A stretch of 64,000 bases of DNA from positions 648,709 through 712,708 of the forward strand of contig NZ_CANMZM010000003.1 of the NCBI RefSeq assembly GCF_947502395.1, read 5' to 3'. The stretch is from an uncultured Erythrobacter sp. (GTDB lineage Bacteria > Pseudomonadota > Alphaproteobacteria > Sphingomonadales > Sphingomonadaceae). Of this stretch, positions 10,712-20,243 are shown in pieces (position 1 is the first letter of the stretch; each line of letters begins with the position of its first letter). A program made the translations under genes and the position numbers. Under the pieces are notes generated by a model. The model saw only the letters and a list, made by a program, of their open reading frames with translations. It made no database searches and was not told where the DNA came from.

Positions 10712-11791
10712 CTACTGGGAGGAAGCTTTCCCGCCGCTCATCAGCTCAACAAGCTGGTCCAACTGCTTCGATGAGCGTAAGTGCAGATCGCTTTGCGGGA
10801 ATGGAATTTCGATATTGTTCTCTTTGAACAACTGCCAAATCCGCATGTAGACCGCAGAACGAATGTTGGCGAGACCGCCCTCTGGGTCCTGAATCCAAAA
10901 TCGCACCTCAAAATCCACGGAACTGTCGCCAAATGCCATAAGGTTTACGCTCGGCTTAGGATGAGCGAGTACGCGACTTGTCTCGTCTACCGCTTGATAA
11001 AGCAGCTTTGTGACCAGATCCAAATCGCTGTCATAGGAAACGCCGACAGGTGCCTTCACCCGAACATCGCGGCTGGAATAGGACCAGTTGACCACTTGGT
11101 TGGTCATGAGCAGCTCATTGGGGATGAGATATTCTGTCTGATCACGAGTAATGACCGAGATCGCACGGATGCCGATCTTGCGGATTTGACCAACCGCCTC
11201 ATTGCCGGATTGGTCGGTGACTGAGATCACGTCGCCGGGCTTTATCGATTTGTCTAGCAACAGCAGGATGCCCGATATCAGGTTACCAAAGGTCTTTTGC
11301 AGACCAAAACCAATCGCCAGACCAAAGGCCCCGCCAAAGATCGCAAGCGCAGTTAGGTCGATGCCGATGAGGTCAATCGTAATGAAGAAAGCGACGGCCC
11401 AAATGATGATGGTCGCAAGCTTTTCCGCAAGCAGTTGCTGACTGCCATCAAAGGCGGTGACCCGTCCGATCAGGTTTCGCGCCAGCCGGCTGATGAACCA
11501 CGCGGCTGTGATGACCATGCCGATTGTGGCCAACAGGAACACCACGTCGAACACCGAGATTCGTACATCGCCAACAACCAGGGCCCAGCTATCGAGGGTG
11601 CCGATGACCGCTCCGAGCGTGTCGTTTTGTGCCGCGAGCCCTTCTTTCGCTCCTTCCGCAACGCTCACGACGTCTGCTTCGGGAGGAGCTTCCTCTGCAA
11701 GGCTCCAAGCCTGAGTTGGGGTTGCTTCCAATTCGGGCGAGGCCTCAACATCGGTATCGGTTGGCGGAATTTCAGGCAAAATGGCGGTCAT
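10712..11791 (-). CDS. small-conductance mechanosensitive channel (MscS family)
   Basis: A 359-residue membrane protein. A long acidic N-terminal tail (about 1-70) precedes three membrane segments. The pore helix region is GGAFGLAIGFGLQKTFGNL, followed by the cytoplasmic beta-domain (KPGDVISV) and the alpha/beta C-terminus. It should release osmolytes on hypo-osmotic shock. Its start codon shares one base with the end of metC, an unexpected coupling to a sulfur amino acid gene that may only reflect gene packing. Confidence 0.93.
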   Translation of the reverse strand: MTAILPEIPPTDTDVEASPELEATPTQAWSLAEEAPPEADVVSVAEGAKEGLAAQNDTLGAVIGTLDSWALVVGDVRISVFDVVFLLATIGMVITAAWFISRLARNLIGRVTAFDGSQQLLAEKLATIIIWAVAFFITIDLIGIDLTALAIFGGAFGLAIGFGLQKTFGNLISGILLLLDKSIKPGDVISVTDQSGNEAVGQIRKIGIRAISVITRDQTEYLIPNELLMTNQVVNWSYSSRDVRVKAPVGVSYDSDLDLVTKLLYQAVDETSRVLAHPKPSVNLMAFGDSSVDFEVRFWIQDPEGGLANIRSAVYMRIWQLFKENNIEIPFPQSDLHLRSSKQLDQLVELMSGGKASSQ

Positions 11792-12996
11792 TAATTGTCC
11801 AGTTGGCCGAGTGCTTGTTCAAGATCGGCGATCAGGTTCTCAGGGTCTTCGAGACCAATCGATAGGCGAACCGCCGACTTTGCGCCACAGTTCGTCGGTG
11901 GTTTCATCACTGAGCGATCATTGTCGGGATAGATCGGTAGCACAAGGCTCTCAAACCCGCCCCAACTGTATCCTATTCCGAAAATGTCGAGCGCATCAGC
12001 GACTTTGCCGCTGGCTTCTGGATCATCGCTTTTGAGCACGAAGCTGAAGAGTCCGCATCCGCCTGTGAAATCTCGCTTCCACAAATCGTGGCCAGGTGCT
12101 CCAGGTAACAGGGGGCAGAGGACATGCTCGATCTTTTCGTGGCCGCTGAGCCATTGAGCGATCTTCAAAGCGCTCTGAGTGCTTTGCTCAAGCCGCACCT
12201 TCATTGTGCGGAGGCCGCGAGCGGCAAGCGCTGCATCGTCGGGCGAGACAATTTGGCCGAGCTGTTGGGAGGTGAGGCGCAAGGCATTGTACCACCGCTC
12301 GCTGGCGCTTGCTGAACCCATCATGAGATCAGAGTGCCCCCCCACGTGCTTGGAGAGGCTCTGCATCACGATGTCGCAGCCGTTCTCGAGAGCAGCAAAG
12401 CCAAGACCGCTCGCCCAGGTGTTGTCCATCAGCGTAACGGCTTTCGCATCACGTGCGATGGCAGCCAATGCAGGAACATCGCACACTTCCATAGTCAGGC
12501 TGCCAGGACTCTCAAACCATACAGCGCGCGGTTTGGTGTCGGCAACCAGAGCTTCAAAGCCTGCCATATCAAGCGGATCGAAAAAACTGTGAGTAATACC
12601 CATCCGCTTAAGCAGGCCTGTCGCCATGCTGCGGGTCGGGTCATACGCGTTGTCGCTCATCAGCAGGTGATCGTCTGGACGCAGCACGGCGAGCAAACAC
12701 CCCGCGATCGCAGCAACGCCGCTGGGGTAGAGCACGGTCCCGAACGCACCCGGTTCAATCTCGGTCAAAGCGTCTGCTAGAGCCCATTGTGTAGGGGCAC
12801 CGCGCCTGCCGTAGAAGAACTGGCCATCGTGATTGGCTCCAATCGCGGCTTTGCGTTCTGCTTCGCTTTCGTAAAGATGAGTGGAGGCGCGCCAGACGGG
12901 CGTATTGACCACGCGCCCGCTCCACTCTGGCCTCCTGCCAGCGTGAGTGACGCGTGTGCCAGCTCCTTGTGGTCTCTTGTCATCCGAAGTGCTCAT
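11791..12996 (-). CDS. metC: cystathionine beta-lyase
   Basis: PLP enzyme of the Cys/Met metabolism family, 401 residues. Visible are the N-terminal RVTHAGRRPEWS, the FFYGRRGAPTQWALADAL substrate/PLP loop, and the SLSKHVGGHSDLMMG segment containing the Schiff-base lysine. The KHVGGHSD form fits the cystathionine beta-lyase subgroup (cystathionine to homocysteine, pyruvate and ammonia), although other C-S lyases of the family cannot be excluded. The start is placed at ATG 12996, which overlaps the sseA stop as ATGA; the frame is open 17 codons further upstream within sseA. Confidence 0.9.
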   Translation of the reverse strand: MSTSDDKRPQGAGTRVTHAGRRPEWSGRVVNTPVWRASTHLYESEAERKAAIGANHDGQFFYGRRGAPTQWALADALTEIEPGAFGTVLYPSGVAAIAGCLLAVLRPDDHLLMSDNAYDPTRSMATGLLKRMGITHSFFDPLDMAGFEALVADTKPRAVWFESPGSLTMEVCDVPALAAIARDAKAVTLMDNTWASGLGFAALENGCDIVMQSLSKHVGGHSDLMMGSASASERWYNALRLTSQQLGQIVSPDDAALAARGLRTMKVRLEQSTQSALKIAQWLSGHEKIEHVLCPLLPGAPGHDLWKRDFTGGCGLFSFVLKSDDPEASGKVADALDIFGIGYSWGGFESLVLPIYPDNDRSVMKPPTNCGAKSAVRLSIGLEDPENLIADLEQALGQLDN

Positions 12997-13910
12997 TCGG
13001 GCCCCTGTTCTTTGGGAGTGTCCGGATCGGCTTCCCATTCCTGCCAACTACCATCATAAAGTCGCACATCGTGCTTGCCTATGAGATGGGCTGCAAACAG
13101 CAATACCGATGCAGTGATCCCACTGCCACATGTCGTCACAAGTGGGCGTGCAAGATCGACACGAGCGGCCTTGAACGCGGCGCGGATATCCTCAGGCGAC
13201 TTGAACGTTCCATCCGCGTTTAAAACTTTACCAAAAGGCAGGTTGAGTGCACCGGGAATGCGGCCATTCTGGCCGCCGTGCACCGGATCGATGCCCGAGC
13301 TGAACACGCGATCAGCCGCCCTTGCATCGAGAACTTGAAACTCGCCACTTTGACAATTGGCAAGCATTTCAGCTTTGGTCACCACCTTTGTAGTGTCCTT
13401 CAGCGTGCTCGCTTCCGCTGTAATTTGATCGCTAATCCCACAATCAAGCTGTCGCCTTTCGACCCGCCATTTGTTGAGCCCGCCGTCCAGGATTGCCACG
13501 TCTGTAAGTCCGGATTGAGTGAGCGTGAACCAGGCACGGGCTGAGGATCTGAGCGCGCTGTCGTCGTAAAGAACGATGCGCGCGCCCGGCTCGGCGCCAA
13601 GCTGCGCCAGTCGATCCGCCACTTGGTCCGGACGTGGCAGCGCTGCGGGAACGGGTGATGCGGTGTCGGTCAAAGTCGCGAGATCAAGAAACCGCGCTCC
13701 CGTGATATGTCCGATTTCAAATTCGACGTGCGCATCACGACCAGCGGCTGGCAAATGCCGCGAGGCATCAAGCACGAGCAGATCGGTCGCGCCCAATCGA
13801 TCCGCCAACCAATGCGTTGAAACAAGGCTATCCATCTGCATTTGCATAGGTGTCTTGCTAGACGCACCCGCCTCGTGCGCCAAGCCGCCTTGCGTATTGG
13901 GCGGGCTCAA
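12993..13910 (-). CDS. sseA: 3-mercaptopyruvate sulfurtransferase
   Basis: Two tandem rhodanese domains. The C-terminal active-site loop is CGSGITA with the persulfide cysteine at about residue 261; this loop type is characteristic of mercaptopyruvate rather than thiosulfate sulfurtransferase. The first domain is catalytically silent, as usual. The longest start is a TTG at 13910 that overlaps the stop of the gene before it (TTGA). In-frame ATGs at 13847, 13841 and 13835 would give a more typical N-terminus (MDSLVSTHWLADRLG), and no start has a clear Shine-Dalgarno. It overlaps metC by 4 bases. Confidence 0.9.
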   Translation of the reverse strand: MSPPNTQGGLAHEAGASSKTPMQMQMDSLVSTHWLADRLGATDLLVLDASRHLPAAGRDAHVEFEIGHITGARFLDLATLTDTASPVPAALPRPDQVADRLAQLGAEPGARIVLYDDSALRSSARAWFTLTQSGLTDVAILDGGLNKWRVERRQLDCGISDQITAEASTLKDTTKVVTKAEMLANCQSGEFQVLDARAADRVFSSGIDPVHGGQNGRIPGALNLPFGKVLNADGTFKSPEDIRAAFKAARVDLARPLVTTCGSGITASVLLFAAHLIGKHDVRLYDGSWQEWEADPDTPKEQGPE

Positions 13911-15415
13911 CTTTGTTTGATCAGTTGCGCTCGCAAGGGAGGAAGCCCGCCGGGCGGTCCATCAAACATCAGTGGATGCACCCGCGTGATGCTTGATGCG
14001 CTAGGCATGCCCACCACGAAAGTCCGTTTCATCGCCGGATGGTCTTGTGTGCCAACTCTGAAATGGATGAGCGGAATCACCACCGGAGTGTTGTTCTGCC
14101 TGATCGCGGAAATCTCGCTCATTGGCAGTTGCAGTGTGCCTGTCACCCGCCGGGATTGCTGAGGCGCGAGGCGGTCGATCGTGGTGATGGCGTGCGTTTT
14201 GTCGATCGGTGCAGGGCCTGTGGCGCCCTCCTGAGCGCTTGCGAGCTCGCCAGCGATGTTGATTTGTCGTGCGGCAATAGTAGCGCGATTTGTGACCTCC
14301 AGGCTGAACTCAACAGACAAGCGCATCAGGCTGCGGCTGGCGTTGATGATGTCGAGGGAAAGGTCGAGTTTGAGTGGCCCGGCTGGCGTAACCGATGGCG
14401 CTGGGCTTGAGCTTGAGCGCTGGGGAGGCGTAGGAACGGGAGTGGAAATCGGAGCCGTTGAAGCAACCGCTTGAGCAGGTGCGGGTAAAGTAGGTTCCTT
14501 TTCAGCCGGCTGTGCGCTTGTAAAATGCGAATTCTCGCTATTGTCCGCTGCGGGCTCTGGCTCAGGGGTGGACTCTTCTTTATTGGCCGCTGCGTCCTCG
14601 CCCATTGAAGCTCGCACGCCTGCAGTCAAGACTGTGGCGGGTGTCTCCAGAGTGCCTTCGGCGGCTCGCTTGCGACGGGAATAGACCCAACCCAGCATGG
14701 CTGCGAAAACAGCCATAAGGGCTAACAGTGCGGCGAACACCCCTGACCGTGCACTCAGTCCTTCTAGGATGGGATTGGCGTTGTCTGGCGCACCAGGCGT
14801 GGCCGAGGGAACAGGCGAAGCAACCTCGCTTCCCGCCTCATCCACGCTGTACCATCCATCGGCGCTTCGAGGGGCGGTGCCTTCAAGCTCATCTGCGAGC
14901 GATTCAAACCCAGGGCCCGCCGCTTCGTCTACCGCTATTCTTGCCCCCCGTGCATCGGCATTGCTCACGTTGGGTTCAACCGGACTCACCGCAGGCAGTT
15001 GAGAGGGGGGGGCGTCTGTTTCAGGTTGAGTCTGAGAGGGCGGCACAATTTGACCGGGAGGTGCCTGCGTTGTTCCGGCAGGCGCATTGGTCGCTGTCGG
15101 GCTGGGTGCCGGTGCTTGGGGTGTTGCTGGGGGCGTTGCAGGCTCAGAAGTGCTTTCCTGAGACTGTTGCTCTGGAATCACTCGCGGCGCAATTGGCACA
15201 CCTACGCTCTCATCAATCGGGCCTTGGGGGGCAGGAGTTGGGCTGGGTGTTGGAGTAGGTAGAGTGAAGGTCTCTGCCGGCTGATCTTGTGCCACAATCT
15301 GCGTCGGAACTGCAAAGCCATAAAGAGAAGCGGCGCACACTCCAGCTGCCAGCAAGACACGCTGTGAAGCCGAGAAGCGAGACGGCGATGCAAATGAGAG
15401 GTTCCGGCGCGTCAT
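13907..15415 (-). CDS. proline/alanine-rich single-span membrane protein of unknown function
   Basis: 502 residues. A basic signal-like N-terminus (1-42) is followed by a long Pro/Thr/Ala/Gln-rich extracytoplasmic region (about 45-215) and one clear membrane helix followed by a basic stop (SRRKRAA, about 222-250). A second Pro/Ala/Ser-rich linker leads into a compact C-terminal domain (about 350-490) that should be cytoplasmic if the first segment is cleaved or also spans. I do not recognise the C-terminal domain. It overlaps sseA by 4 bases and begins the sseA-metC-mscS run, so it may be cotranscribed with sulfur genes without sharing their function. Confidence 0.75.
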   Translation of the reverse strand: MTRRNLSFASPSRFSASQRVLLAAGVCAASLYGFAVPTQIVAQDQPAETFTLPTPTPSPTPAPQGPIDESVGVPIAPRVIPEQQSQESTSEPATPPATPQAPAPSPTATNAPAGTTQAPPGQIVPPSQTQPETDAPPSQLPAVSPVEPNVSNADARGARIAVDEAAGPGFESLADELEGTAPRSADGWYSVDEAGSEVASPVPSATPGAPDNANPILEGLSARSGVFAALLALMAVFAAMLGWVYSRRKRAAEGTLETPATVLTAGVRASMGEDAAANKEESTPEPEPAADNSENSHFTSAQPAEKEPTLPAPAQAVASTAPISTPVPTPPQRSSSSPAPSVTPAGPLKLDLSLDIINASRSLMRLSVEFSLEVTNRATIAARQINIAGELASAQEGATGPAPIDKTHAITTIDRLAPQQSRRVTGTLQLPMSEISAIRQNNTPVVIPLIHFRVGTQDHPAMKRTFVVGMPSASSITRVHPLMFDGPPGGLPPLRAQLIKQS

Positions 15416-15584
15416 TTCATGATCAACTTCATCAAAGTTGCTACATTCGACCTTACTGCGAGCTTAAAAGGAGCCATGCCAAGCGGAGTGAGGCATGGCG
15501 CTCTTCTGCCAAGACATAAGCCGCAATGCCCGCGCGTCCAGCTAGCGGCTTGCAACCTGACGTCTTTCGCGGCAACAGCGCGGC

Positions 15585-16058
15585 ATGGAAAGCACACCTC
15601 AATCAGACCCGAACGCACCCGCGTTTCTCGGCAAGCAGACCGATCTCCCAGCTTCTCCAGAAGAGGCCGTTCTCGATTACGTGCCCAATCCAAGGACTGG
15701 TGCCCTTTACATGGTGCGGTTTGTCTCTCCTGAGTTCACATCGTTATGTCCGGTCACCAACCAACCCGACTTTGCACATTTGGTGATCGATTATGCGCCC
15801 GGCGATACGATTGTGGAGTCAAAGAGCCTCAAGCTGTTTCTCGGATCATTTCGCAATCACAATGGCTTTCACGAGGATGTGACCGTTGGGATCGGGCAAA
15901 GGCTTGCCGAAGAGATGAAGCCCCAATGGCTGCGTATTGGAGGCTACTGGTATCCGCGTGGCGGCATTCCGATTGATGTGTTCTGGCAAACCGGCGCGCC
16001 GCCCGCTGACCTTTGGTTGCCTGATCAAGGTGTCGCGTCCTATCGCGGTCGCGGTTGA
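15585..16058 (+). CDS. queF: preQ1 synthase (NADPH-dependent 7-cyano-7-deazaguanine reductase)
   Basis: Reduces preQ0 to preQ1 in queuosine biosynthesis. The 157 residues match the unimodal YkvM/QueF type. It has the catalytic cysteine in [16 protein letters not shown], the QueF motif [20 protein letters not shown] that binds NADPH, and a C-terminal [16 protein letters not shown]. Start at ATG 15585. It stands alone between a divergent membrane-protein gene and convergent oxyR. Confidence 0.96.
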   Translation: MESTPQSDPNAPAFLGKQTDLPASPEEAVLDYVPNPRTGALYMVRFVSPEFTSLCPVTNQPDFAHLVIDYAPGDTIVESKSLKLFLGSFRNHNGFHEDVTVGIGQRLAEEMKPQWLRIGGYWYPRGGIPIDVFWQTGAPPADLWLPDQGVASYRGRG

Positions 16059-16070
16059 ACGCTTGAAGGA

Positions 16071-16967
16071 TTAGCCCGCGCGCAGTTCTTCGGCGAGTAG
16101 CTTGAAATCCGCCTCCCGCGGTGAGTTTTTGCGCCATACCAACACTATCTCTCGCTTGGCCGTGTCTCCTTCCACGGGGCGCGCCACAACTTCGGTACCG
16201 GTCAGAATCCCTGCATCGATTGCCATTTCGGGCAGCATTGTGAGGCCGAGATCATTGTCTACCATCTGCACTAGAGTGTGCAGGGAAGTACCAATCATGC
16301 TTGCACTTGCACGCAACTCGCTGCGGTTGCAGGCGGCCAATGCATGGTCGCGCAAACAGTGGCCGTCCTCCAATAACAACAGGCGCCCCTGATCGATCAT
16401 ATCGGGTGGAATCGACGCTGGCGGATCGCGCGGATCGTCTTTGGGGAAGGCGACAAACAGTCGATCATCGCTGATATGCACCCAGTCCGCTTCACCCGTA
16501 TCAAAGGGAAGAGCGAGCAGCACACAATCAACCCGGCCATGTTGGAGAGAGTCGATTGCATCCTGACTGACCTCTTCGCGCAGCATCAATTGCAGGTCCG
16601 GTCGCTCTTTCTTGAGGCGTGGCAACAGGCGGGGGATCAAAAACGGAGCGATTGTGGGGATTACTGACATGCGCAATTGGCCCGAGAGCGGCTTCCCCGC
16701 CGCTTGGACGAGGTCCGACAATTCTTCTGCTTCGCGCAGCAGTTTGTTGGCCTTTGCCACCACTTGCTCACCCAGAGCGGTGAAACGCACCACTCGGCGT
16801 GAGCGCTCGACCAGTGTCACGCCCAACAGCGACTCGAGCTCGCGAATCCCGGCTGACAGCGTGGATTGTGAGACGAAGCTTGCATCAGCAGCGCGGCCGA
16901 AATGACCAGCTTCGTGCAAAGCAACGAGATATTGCAGCTGTTTGATGGTGGGAAGGTAAGTGCTCAT
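16071..16967 (-). CDS. oxyR: hydrogen-peroxide-responsive LysR-type regulator
   Basis: 298 residues. The N-terminal winged helix-turn-helix (about 1-62, QLQYLVALHEAGHFGRAA) is followed by a LysR substrate-binding domain. Two cysteines nine residues apart, Cys204 and Cys213, sit in the EDGHCLRDHALAAC segment. This matches the redox pair Cys199/Cys208 of E. coli OxyR, so the protein is very likely a peroxide sensor. It ends 12 bases from queF (convergent) and begins 7 bases after rnd on the same strand. No catalase or peroxidase target is adjacent. Confidence 0.92.
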   Translation of the reverse strand: MSTYLPTIKQLQYLVALHEAGHFGRAADASFVSQSTLSAGIRELESLLGVTLVERSRRVVRFTALGEQVVAKANKLLREAEELSDLVQAAGKPLSGQLRMSVIPTIAPFLIPRLLPRLKKERPDLQLMLREEVSQDAIDSLQHGRVDCVLLALPFDTGEADWVHISDDRLFVAFPKDDPRDPPASIPPDMIDQGRLLLLEDGHCLRDHALAACNRSELRASASMIGTSLHTLVQMVDNDLGLTMLPEMAIDAGILTGTEVVARPVEGDTAKREIVLVWRKNSPREADFKLLAEELRAG

Positions 16968-16974
16968 GACCCGA

Positions 16975-18177
16975 TCACTCCGCTGCCTGCGATTCTTCCA
17001 TGCTCGCCTGCATATCGTCGATATGGGTCATCACAAGCTTTCCGTTCTTGACCGCGAAGGCTAGCCTGCCCTCGACCAGTTCAAGCGCATCCTTGCCAAA
17101 AACATCATACCGCCAACCGTCGAGCACTTTGAGTTCGCGAACGCCCGCCGCAAGCGCTTCCATCTCGTCAGCGCGGGTGAGCAGTCTTGCCGCCACATCG
17201 ATCTCACGAGCACGAATTTTTAGGAGCAACTTCAGAAGGTCAGCAACCAAAGCGCCTTCTTTGCCAAGCGGTGCGCCGCGCTTCATCTTTTCAGGCATTT
17301 CCGATTTTGGCAGCGGTTCCGCCTCGGCAATGACCTTCATCAGACGTTTGCCAATGTCGTTGTCACGCCAAGCGCTGGAAAGACCGCGGACCTTGGCGAG
17401 ATCACCCTGTTTTTTGGGTGGGTGAGACGCGATATCAGCGAGCGTTTCATCCCGCATGATACGACCACGCGGGATATTCTTGTGCTGCGCTTCGCCTTCG
17501 CGCCACGCCGCCAGCTCTTTGAGACGTCCCAAAACCTGCGGATTGCGCCCCGGTTGACGGATCTTCTTCCAGGATCGGCTGGGGTCAATGATGTAATTGT
17601 CGGTGGTCGCGAGCTTTTCCATCTCTGCATCAAGCCAGTTTCCACGGCCTGTTTTGATGAGCTTTTTGAGAATCTTGGGAAAGATTTTGGAGAGGTGAGT
17701 TACGTCGCCAATTGCATATTCAATCTGACGCTCGGTCAGTGGACGGCGGCTCCAATCGGTGAAGCGCGCACCCTTGTCGATCTGGATGCCGAGCCAATGG
17801 TCAACCAAATTTGCATATCCAATCTGCTCTGATTGACTGATTGCCATCATTGCAATCTGCGTGTCAAACACAGGCTGCGGCGTCTTGCCGGTCATATTGA
17901 CAATGATTTCAACATCCTGCCCACCAGCATGGAAGACTTTGAGAACTTCATCATTCTCGGTGAGCAAGTCCAGAAGCGGGGTAAGGTCAATGCCGTCAGC
18001 GAGCGGATCAATCGCAGCAGCTTCTTCGGTGTTGGCGATCTGCACCAGGCACAATTCCGGCCAATAGGTGTTCTCGCGCATGAACTCAGTGTCGACTGCA
18101 ACGAATTCGGATTTGGCAAGGCGCTCGCACAATTCAGTCAGCGCCTGAGTGGTTGTTATGAGATCGTGTATTTGCAT
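16975..18177 (-). CDS. rnd: ribonuclease D
   Basis: 3'-5' exoribonuclease for tRNA and structured RNA maturation. The DEDD exonuclease domain (about 1-180) has Exo I VDTEFMRENTYWPE, Exo II FHAGGQDVE and Exo III YAIGDVTHL, followed by an HRDC domain (about 210-290). The 400 residues fit the family. Start set at ATG 18177 (MQIHDLITTT); the open frame reaches 31 codons further, but that would run into the promoter region of divergent aspS. oxyR follows 7 bases downstream and may be cotranscribed. Confidence 0.93.
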   Translation of the reverse strand: MQIHDLITTTQALTELCERLAKSEFVAVDTEFMRENTYWPELCLVQIANTEEAAAIDPLADGIDLTPLLDLLTENDEVLKVFHAGGQDVEIIVNMTGKTPQPVFDTQIAMMAISQSEQIGYANLVDHWLGIQIDKGARFTDWSRRPLTERQIEYAIGDVTHLSKIFPKILKKLIKTGRGNWLDAEMEKLATTDNYIIDPSRSWKKIRQPGRNPQVLGRLKELAAWREGEAQHKNIPRGRIMRDETLADIASHPPKKQGDLAKVRGLSSAWRDNDIGKRLMKVIAEAEPLPKSEMPEKMKRGAPLGKEGALVADLLKLLLKIRAREIDVAARLLTRADEMEALAAGVRELKVLDGWRYDVFGKDALELVEGRLAFAVKNGKLVMTHIDDMQASMEESQAAE

Positions 18178-18251
18178 CGTTCTTCTTGTTTTTGTGAGCG
18201 GAGTGCCGCTCTCGGCCCGGTGTGAGCCAAAAATCCATGGGCCTTCGCGAC

Positions 18252-18280
18252 TTGACAAAGTCGAGGCCATGCCCTGTTAG
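18252..18280 (+). promoter_or_regulatory. candidate promoter of aspS
   Basis: Consensus TTGACA at 18252-18257, a 17-base spacer and TGTTAG at 18275-18280. It lies in the divergent rnd/aspS intergenic region, 88 bases before the aspS ATG. Read by eye. Confidence 0.55.
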
Positions 18281-18367
18281 CGCGCCCATATCGCAAGCGG
18301 CATTTCACCGCAGGCTCAAACGCCACGCGCCCATAGCGCTATACACGCAAATAGGACAATAATTTAG

Positions 18368-20164
18368 ATGCACGCCTATCGTACCCACAATTGTGCCCAG
18401 CTTTCCGCTGACAATGTTGGTGAAACCGTCCGTCTTTCGGGCTGGGTCCACCGCAAGCGCGACTTTGGCGGCGTTCTGTTCGTCGATCTTCGCGATCACT
18501 TTGGCATTACCCAGATTGTAGCTGACGAGGATTCGCCCGCTTTGGAGGTGCTTGACCGTCTGCGTGCCGAGTCGGTTGTCACCATCGATGGCGAAGTGAA
18601 GGCGCGTAGTGCTGATACGGTGAACCCCAAGCTTGAAACAGGGGACATCGAAGTGTTCGCCCGCGCGATCACATTACAAAGCGCGGCTGAAGAGCTGCCA
18701 CTGCCGGTTGCTGATGAGCTGGATTACCCAGAGCACATTCGCTTAAAGTACCGCTTCCTCGACTTGCGGCGTGAGACGATGCACCGCAACATCATGCTGC
18801 GCAGCCAGGTGATTACATCGCTTCGCAAACGCATGACCGACCAAGGTTTCACCGAGTTTCAAACGCCGATACTGACGGCGTCGTCGCCAGAAGGCGCGCG
18901 CGACTTCTTGGTGCCCAGCCGTATGCACCCGAACAACTTCTACGCGCTTCCCCAAGCGCCTCAGATGTTCAAGCAGATGTTGATGGTGTCGGGTTTTGAC
19001 CGGTATTTCCAAATCGCGCCGTGTTTCCGCGATGAAGACCTTCGCGCAGACCGCAGCCTCGAATTCTACCAGCTCGACTTCGAAATGAGCTTCGTAACGC
19101 AAGAAGATGTGTTCCAGGCGCTTGAGCCAGTCCTTGCGGGGACCTTTGAAGAATTCGCAGACGGCAAAACCGTCACCAAATCAGGCGAATTCCCGCGCAT
19201 CCCTTATGCCGAAGCGATCATGAAGTTCGGCACCGACAAGCCTGACCTTCGCAACCCGCTTATCATCTCAGATGTGACCAGCCACTTTGAAAAATCAGGC
19301 TTTGGCCTGTTTGAAAAGATCGTTGGCGGCGGCGGTGTTGTTCGTGTGGTGCCTGCACCAAACACAGCCGATAAGAGCCGCAAGTTCTTCGACGACATGA
19401 ACAATTGGGCGCGTTCTGAAGGTTTCGCTGGCCTTGGTTATGTCACCCGTAAGGGCGGTGAATTTGGCGGTCCGATTGCCAAGAACCACGGTCCAGAGCG
19501 CATGGAAGAGCTTTACAATGAACTCGGTCTTGGTCCGGACGATGGCCTGTTCTTTGCCGCGGGCAAGGAAAAGGACGCAGCCAAACTCGCAGGCGCAGCG
19601 CGTACCCAAGTGGGTGAGCAATTGGAGTTGATCGAGCAGGGTTGCTATAAGTTCTGCTGGATCGTCGATTTCCCGATGTTTGAGTATGACGAAGAGGCCA
19701 AGAAGGTCGACTTCAGCCACAACCCATTCTCAATGCCGCAAGGCGAGATGGAAGCGCTGGAGACGATGGACCCGCTCGAAATCAAAGCATGGCAGTACGA
19801 CATTGTTTGCAACGGCTACGAATTGAGCTCAGGCGCAATCCGGAACCACCGCCCGGACATTATGTATAAAGCGTTTGAGCTTGCTGGCTACGACAACGCG
19901 ACCGTCGACAAAGAGTTCGGCGGCATGATCGAAGCGTTCAAGCTGGGCGCACCTCCGCATGGTGGTTCAGCGCCGGGAATCGACCGCATCGTGATGCTGC
20001 TCGCTGGCGAAGAGGCCATCCGCGAAGTGATTGCCTTCCCGATGAACCAGAAGGGCGAGGATCTGATGATGGGGGCGCCGTCCAAGGCAACCCTGGCGCA
20101 GCTTCGCGAGCTGGCCCTGCGCGTGGTGGAACAGCCCCAAAAGCCAAACTCGCAAGAGGGCTGA
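18368..20164 (+). CDS. aspS: aspartyl-tRNA synthetase
   Basis: Class II synthetase, 598 residues, bacterial type. The N-terminal OB-fold anticodon-binding domain (about 1-110, [19 protein letters not shown]) precedes the catalytic core with motif 2 [10 protein letters not shown], the bacterial GAD insertion domain (about 290-420), and motif 3 [11 protein letters not shown]. Alphaproteobacteria often use a non-discriminating AspRS that also charges tRNA-Asn; this cannot be decided from the sequence alone. It is probably monocistronic. Confidence 0.97.
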   Translation: MHAYRTHNCAQLSADNVGETVRLSGWVHRKRDFGGVLFVDLRDHFGITQIVADEDSPALEVLDRLRAESVVTIDGEVKARSADTVNPKLETGDIEVFARAITLQSAAEELPLPVADELDYPEHIRLKYRFLDLRRETMHRNIMLRSQVITSLRKRMTDQGFTEFQTPILTASSPEGARDFLVPSRMHPNNFYALPQAPQMFKQMLMVSGFDRYFQIAPCFRDEDLRADRSLEFYQLDFEMSFVTQEDVFQALEPVLAGTFEEFADGKTVTKSGEFPRIPYAEAIMKFGTDKPDLRNPLIISDVTSHFEKSGFGLFEKIVGGGGVVRVVPAPNTADKSRKFFDDMNNWARSEGFAGLGYVTRKGGEFGGPIAKNHGPERMEELYNELGLGPDDGLFFAAGKEKDAAKLAGAARTQVGEQLELIEQGCYKFCWIVDFPMFEYDEEAKKVDFSHNPFSMPQGEMEALETMDPLEIKAWQYDIVCNGYELSSGAIRNHRPDIMYKAFELAGYDNATVDKEFGGMIEAFKLGAPPHGGSAPGIDRIVMLLAGEEAIREVIAFPMNQKGEDLMMGAPSKATLAQLRELALRVVEQPQKPNSQEG

Positions 20165-20196
20165 AGGTAAGCCTTCTTCCCCATTCACTGAGGATA

Positions 20197-20243
20197 CACT
20201 GCCCCCTATTCAGATTGTTATGGAAACTGAATAGGGGGCAGTG
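20197..20243 (+). promoter_or_regulatory. long perfect hairpin covering the ribosome binding site of the next gene
   Basis: Perfect 17-bp inverted repeat: CACTGCCCCCTATTCAG (20197-20213) and CTGAATAGGGGGCAGTG (20227-20243), with a 13-base loop. The right arm contains the only Shine-Dalgarno-like run (AGGGGG, 20233-20238) of the gene whose GTG/ATG start lies at 20241/20244. If transcribed from upstream, the RNA would hide the ribosome site. There is no T tract, so it is not a classical terminator, though it could protect the aspS 3' end. Confidence 0.65.
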
